A DNA stretch of 64,000 bases from Dactylosporangium roseum (GTDB lineage Bacteria; Actinomycetota; Actinomycetes; Mycobacteriales; Micromonosporaceae). Numbering within the stretch: the stretch's first letter is position 1; every line of letters starts with the position of its first letter. The notes beneath the pieces were generated by a model. The model saw nothing but the letters and a program-made list of their open reading frames with translations. It was not told where the DNA came from and made no database searches. The position numbers were made by a program, and so were the translations under genes. The stretch lies in assembly GCF_025264685.1 (NCBI RefSeq), contig NZ_CP073721.1, positions 310,001 to 374,000 of the forward strand, given 5' to 3'. Of this stretch, positions 28,997 through 39,109 are shown piece by piece.

Positions 28997-31900
28997 TCAC
29001 AGCCCGGCCAGGCTGCTGAGCTTGGAGTAGATGTGGCCCTGTCGGCGGAGCAGCTCGTAGCTGGACACGACGGTGAACATGCGGGGTGGGGCAACGGCGG
29101 CGTCGCCGAGCGGCTGGTAGCCGTCGCGTCGCAGCTGGTCAAAGGCTCGGCGGAGCCGGGTCGACGGGTTACGTTCTCCTTCGAGTGGGTGACTTACCAG
29201 GACGACTTGTTCGTCGTACTGGTCGCGGAGTGCTGGCATGTCGCAGACGATGTCGGCCTGCCAGCCGGGGAAGCTTTCGGCGAAGCGATGTACCAGGGTT
29301 GTTGCGCGTTCGGCGTCCTCCGAGAGGTCAGCGGGTTTGCCCTGTATGAGGTCGAGCACGTTGAGGGCGAGGCGCCAGTCGAGCATGGGATGATACGGGC
29401 TGTTGGCATGGTCTCGGAGGCAGTCGTAGCAGGACGAGTCGCACGGGCGTGGCCGTCGGCCGTCGGTGACGGGTTCGGTGTGGCTGCGAAGGTCGTCGCT
29501 ATGCCGTACGGCTTCGCTGAGCAGGTCGTGAGGGTGCTGGCCGAGCCAGGTCGCGTAGCCGGCACCGTTCTCGAGAGCGTCGGCGAGGAAGACGTCGGCT
29601 CTTACGTGGCTTCCGTCGCCGCGAGGGTGGATGCCGACGACGAGTTCTCGGGACTCCACGTCGAGCAGGCTGGCGGCAGCTCGGCGCAGCAGCGTGCCGA
29701 CTGAAATCCACGCGGCCCTGGCCGCAAGGCGTCGTGGGTCGAGGTCCAAGCCGTGGTCTTCCTCGGCGAGGCCGATGAGCACGGCGTCAGTGAGCTTGAC
29801 TGCGGCGAGCGTGAGCTGGTGCGTCGCGCTGGGCGTAGCGGTGGCAAGGCTGGTCAGCCCGAGGTCGCGGGCGCGGTCAGGGTCAGCGATCAGGTCGAGG
29901 TCGAGCAGGCCGTCGTAGCTGTTGAACTCGCCGAAGCGGTAGCCGTCGCCGCGGCCTTCGTTGACGCGGACGGTGCGGGCTTTGGCGCTGCGCAGGCGCA
30001 TGTTGAGGTGTTCGGTCGTCTCGAGGTGCGTGCCGTGGTCGACGGACAGTCGAGCGGACCCGGCGCGGGGTGCGTACTCGAAGGTGCCGTCGTAGTCCTG
30101 CGGGGTGTAGGACGTGCGGAACCCGAGGGGCTGGCATGCGTCGACGGTGCGGAAGAGACCTTGGTCGGCTCGGGCGCCACATTGCGGGCACTGGGTTTGT
30201 TGGGCGTCGTCGAGGGTCAGTGCCAGGCAGTCGTCGCAAAGGCCGATCTGGCGTCGTTCCCCGATCGGGGGGACGGGCTGCCATCGTGGACCGCGCTGTT
30301 CGTAGGCGACGAGGCCGACAGCGGTGTGCAGCGCCTTGTCCTTGACGATTTCGGCGCCGGGCGCGAACTCGGAGACGGCGATGTCGATGTCCCTGTTAAT
30401 CAGGCCGGTAGGGTCGCTACCTGCCGGCCGCTCGGTGTAGAGGTCGCGGGAGCGGGTCGGGAACCCGAACATTGGCAAGATGCCTGCCTCTGCCAGCCGC
30501 TGTGCCAGGGCGTCGGCGCCGATCGGCTGGCCGGCCACCTGGTCAACGTTTGACACTAGTTGGCTGGTTGCCCATTCGGTCATGGCTTCGCGCTGTGGCA
30601 GCAAGGGGTGCCTTTCGTCGATCAGCACCTGGCCGATGCGCCGGATCTCCTCACGGTTGTCACGCACCCAGTCGCTGACCTGGTCCTTCACCAGCGGCCA
30701 GTCGGCCGCGAGCCCGAACTCGCCGTGGACGTTCCGTCCGACCTGCCAGCCGAGTGTCGAGGTGGCGCTGGCGAATGCTTGACGCAGGACTTCGGCGGCG
30801 AGTGACCGTCGGATGATGTCCGCGCTGTTCATGTCGACGTACGGCGCGGGCGGGGGGTCGCCGGTGATCCGGTCGGGGTGCTGAAAGTAGTGGTCGTCGT
30901 GTGAGCGGGTGCCGCGGCACAGCGTCAGCGCGACCGACAGGTGCTGGCCGCGTCGGCCGGCACGGCCGACGCGCTGCTGGTAGTTGAACCGTTGGGGTGG
31001 CATGTTGGCCATGACCACGGCGTTGAGCGGGCCGATGTCGACGCCGGCCTCCATGGTGGTGGTGACGCTGAGCAGGTCGATCTCGTCGACCAGGCGGATC
31101 TCGTCGTTGAGGAACACTTCCTGGAAGCGTGCCTGGCGTGACTGTGCCTCGAGCTTGTCGGTCTGGCCGGTGAGTTCCTCGCAGTGCAGCCGGAACGGCG
31201 CGCCGGCGGTGGTGGCGAGATGTGTGTAGTAGTCCTGGTCGGGCTGCAGCGGTTCGCCTTCGGCGTCGAGCTTGGCGTAGCACAGCACGCAGGTCCCGGC
31301 TGAGGCGTGCAGGTGCCGGCGGCGGCAACGTGGGCACGTCCACTGGTGGGTGCCGCCGGGCAGGATCCGGACCTCGCTGCTGCTGAGCCGATGGCCGTCG
31401 GTGGCGACGCGCAGCGCGGCCGTTACGTTGGTTATTAGCTCCTGCTCGTTGACGGAGTGTCGGGCTGCGACGGCGCGGAGGTACTTTCGGGCCGCAGAGT
31501 GGAGCTGGTCGGAGGGTGGTCGGCGCTGTTCGGGAAACTGTCTGCGCAGGCCGAGCAGCCGGACGGTAGACAGGCATGCCTGACGGAAGGCGTCCTCGGA
31601 GAGTCCGGCCGTGCCGGTAGTGGCCAGGTGGTGTTCGACCATGCCGAGGCCGAGAGACTCCAGGTCGCGTCCTCCGCCGGCGAAGCAGGCCTGCTGGACC
31701 TCCCGCATCAGCATCTCATCGATTTTTGCCTGGAGGCCCTGGAGTTCGGGGGCGAGGGAGTTCGTGGGCTGTCTGGTGGCTGGGGTCTGGTTCCAGTCGT
31801 AGAGCTTGGTCCAGGCGCGGCCGTCTCGGCCGTATGCGGAGATCGCTGGTCCGGCCGGGTTGACGCCCAGCGCAAGCAGGCTGGCGGCACAGGTGTTCGC

Positions 31901-34378
31901 GAGCTCGACGATGGTCCGGCTGCGGCGACGCCGCTGTTCGGCCTCGACGAGCGCTTGGTCGGCCGGGGTGGCATTGCCGTGGGCGACGCTGATCACGGCC
32001 ATCATGACGTCGGGAGGCAGCTGTTGCAGGGCCTGCTTTGCTGCTGGGTCTACCTGTGGCTGGAACGCCTGGAGGGCGAGCGTTACGGCGTCGGGCTGGG
32101 CCAGGGCGCTCACGACGAGCTGGCGCACGAGGTCCTGGTAGTGAGCGCGTTCCAGCCCTGCTGAGATCCGTGCTGACTCTTGACGGCTGTCGCTGAACAC
32201 CACGAGCTTGCTGTTTAGCCGTCGGCGCAGCGCGTCGGCCAGGACCTGATTGGTCTTCTCGAAACCGGTACCCATGGTTCGGATCGGAGACCGGGAGCGT
32301 GACGGGTCCTCGAGACGCCTGGTGTTGCGGAACATCTCGCGGTCTTCGTCGCATGCGGGGCAGACGGTCGGCAAGGCGGGCAACGAGGCCTTGGCCTGGT
32401 CTGGGTTGGCTGCCACGACGTAGGCGTAGCCGTTGGGCTCAGCTGACGCTCGCAGCTCTCCGCTGAACGGGTTGAGGTGAGCCGCGGCGAACCCCAGTGT
32501 GTAGGTCGGCCGTGACCGGTCACCAGGCCGGCCGCCTTGTCGGGTCCGTTGGGCGAGGTTGAGGTCGGTGCGGGACCCGTCGGTGGGCAGGAACACCGAG
32601 TAGTTCGCGGCGGTCCGCTCCGTGGAGGCCCGGTCAGGGATGCGTTCCAGGTTGGTCACCGTCGACACGAGGTAGCGGCTGGGCTGGGCGCCGACAGGCT
32701 CGCTGTTGTAGCCGCCGAGGTACAGCTCTCCGCAGGTGTCGCAGTAGAGCAGCTCGAGGACCTGTCCGCCGCAGTCGCAGCGGTACTGCGGCCGGGAGAA
32801 CAGCCGGCCGACCAGACGTCGTACGCCTGGTGACGGCAGGCCTGGGGGGACCTGGTCGCAGTTTCGGTTCGCGCACGCCCAGATGCCGGTGATGTTGCGG
32901 AAGAACATGTGGGAGCGTAGCCGGATGTCGGCTTCCGGCATCCCGTCGAGACGGCCGATGAGGGCGTCGAGAGCCGAGCGCTTCGCTTGGCTGTCGCCGT
33001 CCGCCGTGCTGGAGAAGACCGCCTCGGCCACGTCTGCGGTGGCTCGGGCTCGGGTGGCGCCTTGTGCGTCGACGAACGCTGCCTGCAGGGCCGAGCGGAC
33101 CTCGTCGAGCGGCGGCAGCTGGCCGGCGTCCACACGGTCGGCCCAGCCAGCAAGGTTGGCCGGTCCGGCATGGTTGACCTGCTGACCGGGCAGGACGACG
33201 AACCGGTCGGCTGGGCGGGCGAAGAAACTGGACAGAAACCGCATGTCGTCGGCGCGGGTGGCGTCGAGGGATGCAGAAGTGGCGACGACCGACAGCTGCG
33301 GGCTGTCCCCGGACAGGCCGACACGGTCGAGGAACTTACGCAGCAGGTAGCTCACCTCGGTGCCCTGCGTGCCGCGGTACATGTGCAGCTCGTCGACGAC
33401 GACGGTCAGCACATGGTCCGGTGACGCGGCGATCCAGGCGCGGGTCGCGTCGAAGATCGGTGCCTCGTCGCTGCGCATGAGCATGATGTTGAGCATGCTG
33501 TAGTTGGTGATGAGGACGTCTGGCGGTGCGTCCTGCATGTCCCAGCGGGTAACCATCTCGGCGCCGGCTGGGCGTTGCAGGTAGTACCTGTTGTCCTTCG
33601 GGGTGCGGCCCGGGTCGCTGGCGATCTGTGCCTCGAGGGCACGGTACCGGTTCTCGATCGCCACCAGGTGCTCGCGCAGCTTCGTCGTGTTGTGCGCGTT
33701 GCGCACGCCGGAGACAGGCGTCCGCCCGGTGTACCTGCCGAAGTAGAACGGTTGGCCGGAGCGGTGGCTGTCGAACCAGGAACGGGCTGCCGGCGAGTCC
33801 AGGCTGCGCCGAAGTCGCATCAGCTGGTCCTCGACCAGCGCGTTCATCGGGTACAGCACGAGCGCACGCACGGCGGCAGGTCGTGTCGCGGACGCTTGCC
33901 GCTGCGGTACATAGTTGGCGCCGGTCTGCCACCAGGGCTGTCCAGCCGTCTGCCGGCCGCCCGACCATCGCTGTGATTCTTTCGCCAGCCGCGCCAGGAC
34001 GGGAAGCAGGAACGACTCGGTCTTGCCCGAGCCCGTCCCGGACGTAACGACCACGTCGTGGCCTGCCATGCTGGAGCGCAGCGCCTGCGCCTGGTGCGTC
34101 CAGGGCTGCTGGACACCGGCCAGCAGCCCCGCCTGCAGCAGTCCGGCAAGGTCTGCGACGCCCACCTCGGCGCACAGCTGGGCCACATCGGCGCCGTCCT
34201 TCGCCCATGCGGGCAGCATCTCGAGGTACGGCTCCTGCAGCATGGTGGCCGGCTCGTGCAGCAGCTGCCACAGCTCCTCGGCGACCGACACGTCGCGCAC
34301 GGAGTACGCGGTGCTGTAGTACCGGCTGAAGAAGCTATCGAGCTGCCCTTGGACGGCCAGCGGCGACAAACCGGACAC
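28997..34378 (-). CDS. Giant DEAD/DEAH helicase with DUF1998 domain, DruE-like
   Basis: 1,793 residues. Walker A SGTGSGKT (residues 113-120), DEAH-type box VVVDELHMYRGTQG, motif III ATSASLDA. Cys clusters follow (CDCGGQVLELLYCDTCGELY; CPRCRRRHLHASAGTCVLCY). The second helicase lobe has VVFSDSRQESARISAGL, TTTMEAGVDIGPLNAV and QRVGRAGRRGQ. The C-terminus is DUF1998 (ENGAGYATWL, CDSSCYDCLRDHANSPYH). This size and order match DruE, the core of Druantia anti-phage systems. GTG 34378, preceded by GGGAGA, overlaps the upstream gene by 44 bp; longer starts give Ser/Arg-rich, non-family sequence. Confidence 0.85.
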   Translation of the reverse strand: MSGLSPLAVQGQLDSFFSRYYSTAYSVRDVSVAEELWQLLHEPATMLQEPYLEMLPAWAKDGADVAQLCAEVGVADLAGLLQAGLLAGVQQPWTHQAQALRSSMAGHDVVVTSGTGSGKTESFLLPVLARLAKESQRWSGGRQTAGQPWWQTGANYVPQRQASATRPAAVRALVLYPMNALVEDQLMRLRRSLDSPAARSWFDSHRSGQPFYFGRYTGRTPVSGVRNAHNTTKLREHLVAIENRYRALEAQIASDPGRTPKDNRYYLQRPAGAEMVTRWDMQDAPPDVLITNYSMLNIMLMRSDEAPIFDATRAWIAASPDHVLTVVVDELHMYRGTQGTEVSYLLRKFLDRVGLSGDSPQLSVVATSASLDATRADDMRFLSSFFARPADRFVVLPGQQVNHAGPANLAGWADRVDAGQLPPLDEVRSALQAAFVDAQGATRARATADVAEAVFSSTADGDSQAKRSALDALIGRLDGMPEADIRLRSHMFFRNITGIWACANRNCDQVPPGLPSPGVRRLVGRLFSRPQYRCDCGGQVLELLYCDTCGELYLGGYNSEPVGAQPSRYLVSTVTNLERIPDRASTERTAANYSVFLPTDGSRTDLNLAQRTRQGGRPGDRSRPTYTLGFAAAHLNPFSGELRASAEPNGYAYVVAANPDQAKASLPALPTVCPACDEDREMFRNTRRLEDPSRSRSPIRTMGTGFEKTNQVLADALRRRLNSKLVVFSDSRQESARISAGLERAHYQDLVRQLVVSALAQPDAVTLALQAFQPQVDPAAKQALQQLPPDVMMAVISVAHGNATPADQALVEAEQRRRRSRTIVELANTCAASLLALGVNPAGPAISAYGRDGRAWTKLYDWNQTPATRQPTNSLAPELQGLQAKIDEMLMREVQQACFAGGGRDLESLGLGMVEHHLATTGTAGLSEDAFRQACLSTVRLLGLRRQFPEQRRPPSDQLHSAARKYLRAVAARHSVNEQELITNVTAALRVATDGHRLSSSEVRILPGGTHQWTCPRCRRRHLHASAGTCVLCYAKLDAEGEPLQPDQDYYTHLATTAGAPFRLHCEELTGQTDKLEAQSRQARFQEVFLNDEIRLVDEIDLLSVTTTMEAGVDIGPLNAVVMANMPPQRFNYQQRVGRAGRRGQHLSVALTLCRGTRSHDDHYFQHPDRITGDPPPAPYVDMNSADIIRRSLAAEVLRQAFASATSTLGWQVGRNVHGEFGLAADWPLVKDQVSDWVRDNREEIRRIGQVLIDERHPLLPQREAMTEWATSQLVSNVDQVAGQPIGADALAQRLAEAGILPMFGFPTRSRDLYTERPAGSDPTGLINRDIDIAVSEFAPGAEIVKDKALHTAVGLVAYEQRGPRWQPVPPIGERRQIGLCDDCLALTLDDAQQTQCPQCGARADQGLFRTVDACQPLGFRTSYTPQDYDGTFEYAPRAGSARLSVDHGTHLETTEHLNMRLRSAKARTVRVNEGRGDGYRFGEFNSYDGLLDLDLIADPDRARDLGLTSLATATPSATHQLTLAAVKLTDAVLIGLAEEDHGLDLDPRRLAARAAWISVGTLLRRAAASLLDVESRELVVGIHPRGDGSHVRADVFLADALENGAGYATWLGQHPHDLLSEAVRHSDDLRSHTEPVTDGRRPRPCDSSCYDCLRDHANSPYHPMLDWRLALNVLDLIQGKPADLSEDAERATTLVHRFAESFPGWQADIVCDMPALRDQYDEQVVLVSHPLEGERNPSTRLRRAFDQLRRDGYQPLGDAAVAPPRMFTVVSSYELLRRQGHIYSKLSSLAGL

Positions 34379-35348
34379 TTGAGTCTCCCTGTGGCATGAG
34401 CTGGAGCGGCTGTTCGAGCGACGCAGCCACCGCGCGGGCGAACGGCTCGTCGATGTTGGCATAGCGGACGTAGCGTGCCAGCCCGCGCCAGCCCGCCGTT
34501 GAGGCTACCTCGACGGGCACCGGCAGCAGGCCACTCTTCAACACTGCGCACCGGCCCTGCGGTAACGGCAGCTGGTGGCGGGCGGGCACGAGCAGCTCCC
34601 GTCGACCCGGGTTGAAGTGCAGCACCTGCCGCCGGATCCGGGCAAGCTCCGCGTAGACCACGGTCCGCTTGTCAGCGACAAAACCGACACCACCGACCCG
34701 GTAGACGTACCTGGGCACGCCGTAGCGCTGGTACTCATATGCGCCGCTGCGTGAATCGTCAGTGCATGGGCGCCACTCGAGCTGTCCGGACGTCTCCGAG
34801 ACGACCAGCCGTCGAGGCTCGATGCCGGCCGGGCCGCGCAGGCTTGGACGGGCCCGAAGCATCTGCGGCAGGGACGGCAGCATCGCAACGAGCCGGTCGG
34901 CCGCCCAGGCGCCATGGTGGATGCCGAGCAGCTCGCACAGGCACTGTGCGGCGGCTTCGTCCTCGACAGCTACATAGCGCGCGGACGGCCCGTTCGGCTG
35001 CGGGACGCGCGGATGGAACAGCACACTGGCCGAGAGCGCCACGACCCGCGCGTCAGGATCGCACTCGAGACTGTCCAGCCGTTGCAACAGGTACCGGGGC
35101 TGCGCACCGACCAGCAGGGCCAGGCCGCCACTGTTGGACATCGTCGTCAAGGTGGGCGGTGCGACAGCCCAGTGCTGCTGCTCCCAGTCGACCTCGACAT
35201 GTCCCAGGTGCTGGAGGTTGGTCAACGCGACCGCCCACGACAGCTGAGCGCTGGCCGCCCGGCCTGCAAGCCACTCATACGTCTCCCGGAACGCGCGCAT
35301 GGAACCTTCGCCACGCTCCGAGCACCACAGCAACAGCTTGTCGAACAC
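34335..35348 (-). CDS. Druantia-associated protein, DruG-like position
   Basis: 337 residues, no catalytic motif I can name. It begins MFDKLLLWCSERGEGSMRAF and contains LQHLGHVEVDWEQQHWAVAP and YVYRVGGVGFVADKRTVVYA. GTG 35348 follows the stop of the preceding gene without a gap (TAGGTG), and its 3' end overlaps the helicase gene. Such tight coupling argues for a stoichiometric complex with the helicase and the 681-residue protein. Assignment as DruG rests on size and order, not on a recognised domain. Confidence 0.65.
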   Translation of the reverse strand: MFDKLLLWCSERGEGSMRAFRETYEWLAGRAASAQLSWAVALTNLQHLGHVEVDWEQQHWAVAPPTLTTMSNSGGLALLVGAQPRYLLQRLDSLECDPDARVVALSASVLFHPRVPQPNGPSARYVAVEDEAAAQCLCELLGIHHGAWAADRLVAMLPSLPQMLRARPSLRGPAGIEPRRLVVSETSGQLEWRPCTDDSRSGAYEYQRYGVPRYVYRVGGVGFVADKRTVVYAELARIRRQVLHFNPGRRELLVPARHQLPLPQGRCAVLKSGLLPVPVEVASTAGWRGLARYVRYANIDEPFARAVAASLEQPLQLMPQGDSSVRFVAAGRPRAAR

Positions 35349-37394
35349 CTACAGTCCACCATCCACGTACGCACGCCAGCGAGCTTCCTCGTCAGGCCCG
35401 GCGGGGAAGGTGGCTGGCCGCTGCTCATCGGTCACCAGCTGGCGCCAGCGCACCCTGGTGAGTACGTCCGGTGCGCGGGTCGGAGCGGGGCCAGGTGCTG
35501 GGCGCGCGCCGCCGACCCATTGCACCCGGCGAGACCGGGCCAGCACCGTGACGACCCACTCGACCGGGAACGGCACACCGACCAGTGCTGGTTCGAGGTC
35601 CACGTCCGAGGGCGGGAGGCCAAGGTCTTCGAGCCAGCGGGGCGCGGCCGGATAGATACGGGCACACTCACGTCTCGCCGAGCTGCCCAGGACATGCACT
35701 TCGCCACCGACCCGCAGCAGGGCCCGCTGCACCGGGTCCGTCTCGCCCAGATCGTGGATGCTCATCGCCGCTGCGCCGCTCCACCACCGCGCCGGGCAGC
35801 TGGCAGCCTCGCGTAGGTCGACAGGGAGTGGGTCAAGCCATCCATGTCCTGTCGCGGTGACGTGCACCGCGTGTCCCATCATGGGCCGTGGCGCGGTCTC
35901 CCGCAGCCGGTCGACCAGCCTGATGGTCATCTTCCGCGGTCCGACTGTAATCTCGTGCGCCGCCGCAGGGAGCTCCAGGCCGGACAACTGGAGCGCCACC
36001 TCGATTGTTGGGTCGACCAGGTGCTCTTCGCCGGCCACGGTCACCTTGGCGTCTCCGCCGGCAGGTACGACCACGTCGGGTGGGCCATCGGTGAGATAGA
36101 CGGGCTCGTGTGCGTGGACTCGGAGGCCGCCCTGCAACGTCGCTAGACGTCCGGCCCTTGGCGAGAGCACCGCCAACGGCGGCGGAAGTGACGCACTGCG
36201 TTGGGGCACGAACCGGGCGAAAGCCACCCAGCCTTGTGGAACCACGGCCCGCCGCGCCAGCACAGCCTCCCCGTCGGTCGCTGCAGCAGCAGCCGGAACC
36301 TCGTCGGCCAGGTGGGTCCGCACCAGTATGCGGTGCTCCACGCCTGCCTCCGCGTCGTCGACGCTGGCCCAAGCACCGAGGAAGTCGTTGATCCGGAACA
36401 GGTAGCAGTCCCGGCTGGGCAGCAGCAGCCGCAGCGGACCAACAACACGGTCAACGTCCAGCCCGGGTCCGAGTAGCCATGACGCCGGAAGCCAGTTCCA
36501 CTGCCCTGCCTGCGGCTGCCAGCCCCACGCCGAGACATCCGGCAGAGCGGCCCCTGGCGGCACCTGTACCGCGAGGCCGAACGGCTCACCACCGGCCTGC
36601 GACGTCAGCGCGACGCGCAGGCACAGCCGTCCGCGCTCATCCCGGGCGGTACCGTCGAATCGAAGCAGCTCGGCATGCAGCATGTCCGCCAGCAGCCATT
36701 CCGCCTCAGCATTGGCGGCCACCTCCGCGAGCCGGCCGCCACGGCCAGCTGTCTTGCACCACTCCCGAAGCCGCAGCAACAGCTCCATGCCGTCGATGTC
36801 CTCATGCGGATGGGCGCCGATCGCCCGGAAGAACACCGCCAGCCGTCCCCGGTCCGCTCCTCGCAGCACAGCCTGCGACAGTGACCACCCGATGTTCTCC
36901 ATGTTGGGACGGGTCCGCGCCGTTGGCAGCCCGAACGCGCCTCCAGCTGCCTCCAGCCACTCCTGGAGGTACTCCCACAGCATCGGCACCACGTCGCCGT
37001 AGCTAGGAACGGTGCCCGCACCACTCAGGTCCAGCACCTGGCGCAGCGGCCAGTAGTACGAGTAAGCACCGCGGCCGCCACCCTCCCGCGGCCCCATGCG
37101 GCTAGCAGCAAGCACCGTTGCGCCAAGCACCGCCGCAAACGGCGGTGTCCCCCTCGATCCCCTGCTACGCCAGCGAACCGCATCCTGCAACGGGTTCACA
37201 AATGGCCGTGGACCGTGCACAACCGACCGCACTGCCGCCTGAAAGTCGTCCACAGCCGTTGCTGCTGACCAGCCCTGCTCCTCAGCTATGACCCGAAGCG
37301 TGTCATCGTCAACCGAGAGATACACCGGCGTCTGCGCCATGCTCGGGGCGAAGAAGTGGGCCACGATCGCCTCGTTCCAGCTCTCGTAGTCCAC
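35349..37394 (-). CDS. Druantia-associated protein, DruF-like position
   Basis: 681 residues. Starts VDYESWNEAIVAHFFAPSMA; an N-terminal 'ESWNEAI…FF' segment recurs, from memory, in proteins linked to large helicase defence systems. Other readable parts: LEYLQEWLEAAGG-like EYLQEWLEAAGGAFGLPT, RPNMENIGWSLSQAVLRGAD, and LDVDRVVGPLRLLLPSRD. No catalytic motif recognised. GTG 37394 has a strong GGGAGGTGG site seven bases upstream; the open frame extends further but adds Arg/Cys-rich sequence. First gene of the five-gene operon. Confidence 0.65.
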   Translation of the reverse strand: MDYESWNEAIVAHFFAPSMAQTPVYLSVDDDTLRVIAEEQGWSAATAVDDFQAAVRSVVHGPRPFVNPLQDAVRWRSRGSRGTPPFAAVLGATVLAASRMGPREGGGRGAYSYYWPLRQVLDLSGAGTVPSYGDVVPMLWEYLQEWLEAAGGAFGLPTARTRPNMENIGWSLSQAVLRGADRGRLAVFFRAIGAHPHEDIDGMELLLRLREWCKTAGRGGRLAEVAANAEAEWLLADMLHAELLRFDGTARDERGRLCLRVALTSQAGGEPFGLAVQVPPGAALPDVSAWGWQPQAGQWNWLPASWLLGPGLDVDRVVGPLRLLLPSRDCYLFRINDFLGAWASVDDAEAGVEHRILVRTHLADEVPAAAAATDGEAVLARRAVVPQGWVAFARFVPQRSASLPPPLAVLSPRAGRLATLQGGLRVHAHEPVYLTDGPPDVVVPAGGDAKVTVAGEEHLVDPTIEVALQLSGLELPAAAHEITVGPRKMTIRLVDRLRETAPRPMMGHAVHVTATGHGWLDPLPVDLREAASCPARWWSGAAAMSIHDLGETDPVQRALLRVGGEVHVLGSSARRECARIYPAAPRWLEDLGLPPSDVDLEPALVGVPFPVEWVVTVLARSRRVQWVGGARPAPGPAPTRAPDVLTRVRWRQLVTDEQRPATFPAGPDEEARWRAYVDGGL

Positions 37395-37749
37395 AGACCA
37401 CCTCCCACCACGACGCAACGGCTCGGAAGCCGGGCACAAACCCATGCAACAATCTCGGCGCTCCATCCTCCCGCGGCTAGACCTGGAACGACATACGAAC
37501 TTCAGACATTTACAACGAGCACAACGGGCCTTCGAAGACCGGCCTCACGCTCGATAGGGCCGAGTTGACGGCCTCCGCCCGACTCGTCTGCGGACGACGC
37601 CGTACGTCCCGCCGGCACGCGCCTCGAGCACGTGGCGGGCACCCGACACGGCCTGGCACGACCAGGTCCAGGGAGCAGCACCTGGTGGGCCGTGAGCTTG
37701 CCGCCAACCCCTGCGCTGGACCCGACGGTGTCCTTGGCAGAATCCGCTT
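37395..37749. promoter_or_regulatory. Divergent intergenic region of the defence cluster
   Basis: 355 bp between the oppositely transcribed Druantia-like operon and the endonuclease gene. It must hold the promoters of both. I see no clear repeat, operator palindrome or small gene in it. Confidence 0.45.
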
Positions 37750-38943
37750 ATGGCGGACACCGTCGCAGGACGCTCCTACGCAAGGGTTTACAGAACACTC
37801 AAAAAGGACGACCTGCACAGGTACCTGACCGACGCGGTCGAACGGTCCGGCGGACGCCTGCTGTACGCCAGCGCACCCAACCGCGCGCCCGTCTTCCTCG
37901 GAGTGGAGACACCCGGTGGAGAGCGGATCGGTGTCATGGTCTACCCCTTCAGGGCAACACACAACAAGATCAAGAACCGGCCACAGGACGAACATCGCCT
38001 GCAGATCCGCCTCGGCGAGGACAAGAGCTGGAAGCAGGTCCATCCGCTCGGCAGGGACGTCGGTCTGGTGGACACCACGCTGGTACTCGGCATCCACCTG
38101 GAAGCCGACCTCTTCGTGGGCTTGGACGCCAACCTGTACGACCCGCTTCCTATGGGCATCTCAGTCGAGTTCAAGCAGGCGCACGTCGACGCCACCCAGC
38201 GACCGAGCGGATGGCACGTATTCGAACGCGACAACGTCAGTGGCTCGCAGCGTCCCACCCCGCGGGCCCCGCAGGGCCTCGAGACCGTCGTGCTGTTCAA
38301 ACCGGACCGCCTGCTGGACTTCGTACGTCTCGAACGCAAGGCGTCGGACCTCGGCCTCGACTCGGCGCTGCGGTTCGCCACCGCGCAGGCCGCAACCACC
38401 CCGGACAGCACGACGGCGCGCACCGTCGCCACGGTCCACGACCTGGAAGAGCAATTCGAGATGACAGCCGCCGAGATCATGGAGGTCATCAGCAACCGGT
38501 CCCGTCTGGCCGTCGCAGTCCGAGGCGGCGTCGCGGAGCACCATCTTGGGCGAGCCCTCGAAGCCGACCCCAACGTCGCCGCATACACGCCGCTGGACAA
38601 GGACGGCCAACATGACTTCGACGTCGTGCTCCAAGACGGCCGAACAGTTCGCGTCGAATGCAAGAACGCGTCTCCCACCGTGTACAGGAACGGCGACATG
38701 AAGGTGGAGGTGCAGAAGACCCGCGCCACCCAGAACGACCCTGCGGGCCGGCTGTACCGCCATGACCAGTTCGACATCGTCGCGGCCTGCTTGTTCGCGC
38801 CCACTGGCCAGTGGCGCTTCGTGTACCGCTCGACCAGCCTGCTCACGCGTCATCCCCGCTACGACGACCGGCTGGCACCCGTGCAGCGCATCACGGACGG
38901 ATGGTCAACCGGCGTCCTGGGCGCGACCGAGTCCCTGGGCTGA
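37750..38943 (+). CDS. PD-(D/E)XK restriction endonuclease-like protein
   Basis: 397 residues, two domains. Residues 1-200 are a recognition-type domain (FLGVETPGGERIGVMVYPFR, NRPQDEHRLQIRLGED, FVGLDANLYDPLPMGISVEF). After a linker, residues 255-380 form a PD-(D/E)XK nuclease core with QHDFDVVLQDGRTVRVECKN (D…ExK) and RHDQFDIVAACLF. Probably cleaves DNA, perhaps depending on the methylation set by the neighbouring C5-methyltransferase. It is divergent from the Druantia-like operon. Whether it belongs to that system or is a separate restriction enzyme is not shown by sequence. Confidence 0.7.
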   Translation: MADTVAGRSYARVYRTLKKDDLHRYLTDAVERSGGRLLYASAPNRAPVFLGVETPGGERIGVMVYPFRATHNKIKNRPQDEHRLQIRLGEDKSWKQVHPLGRDVGLVDTTLVLGIHLEADLFVGLDANLYDPLPMGISVEFKQAHVDATQRPSGWHVFERDNVSGSQRPTPRAPQGLETVVLFKPDRLLDFVRLERKASDLGLDSALRFATAQAATTPDSTTARTVATVHDLEEQFEMTAAEIMEVISNRSRLAVAVRGGVAEHHLGRALEADPNVAAYTPLDKDGQHDFDVVLQDGRTVRVECKNASPTVYRNGDMKVEVQKTRATQNDPAGRLYRHDQFDIVAACLFAPTGQWRFVYRSTSLLTRHPRYDDRLAPVQRITDGWSTGVLGATESLG

Positions 38944-39109
38944 CATCACACCACCACAAGGGCTGACAACCGGCGACGTCCCCCACACCTGTCGGCTGCC
39001 ACGGTCGCATCTGGGCGTGCCGCGAGCCCAACCCCATGACATTCATGGATCGCGTCGGCCATGCACGGCGCGTCCGGAAAGCCGCGCGCTCGTCGGCTAC
39101 CGTGCGGGC

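Noticed and set aside
27347..37394. DISARM assignment for the defence operon
   Set aside because: A methylase and DUF1998 protein fit both, but here helicase and DUF1998 are one giant protein and no phospholipase-D-like DrmC is present, which favours Druantia type II.
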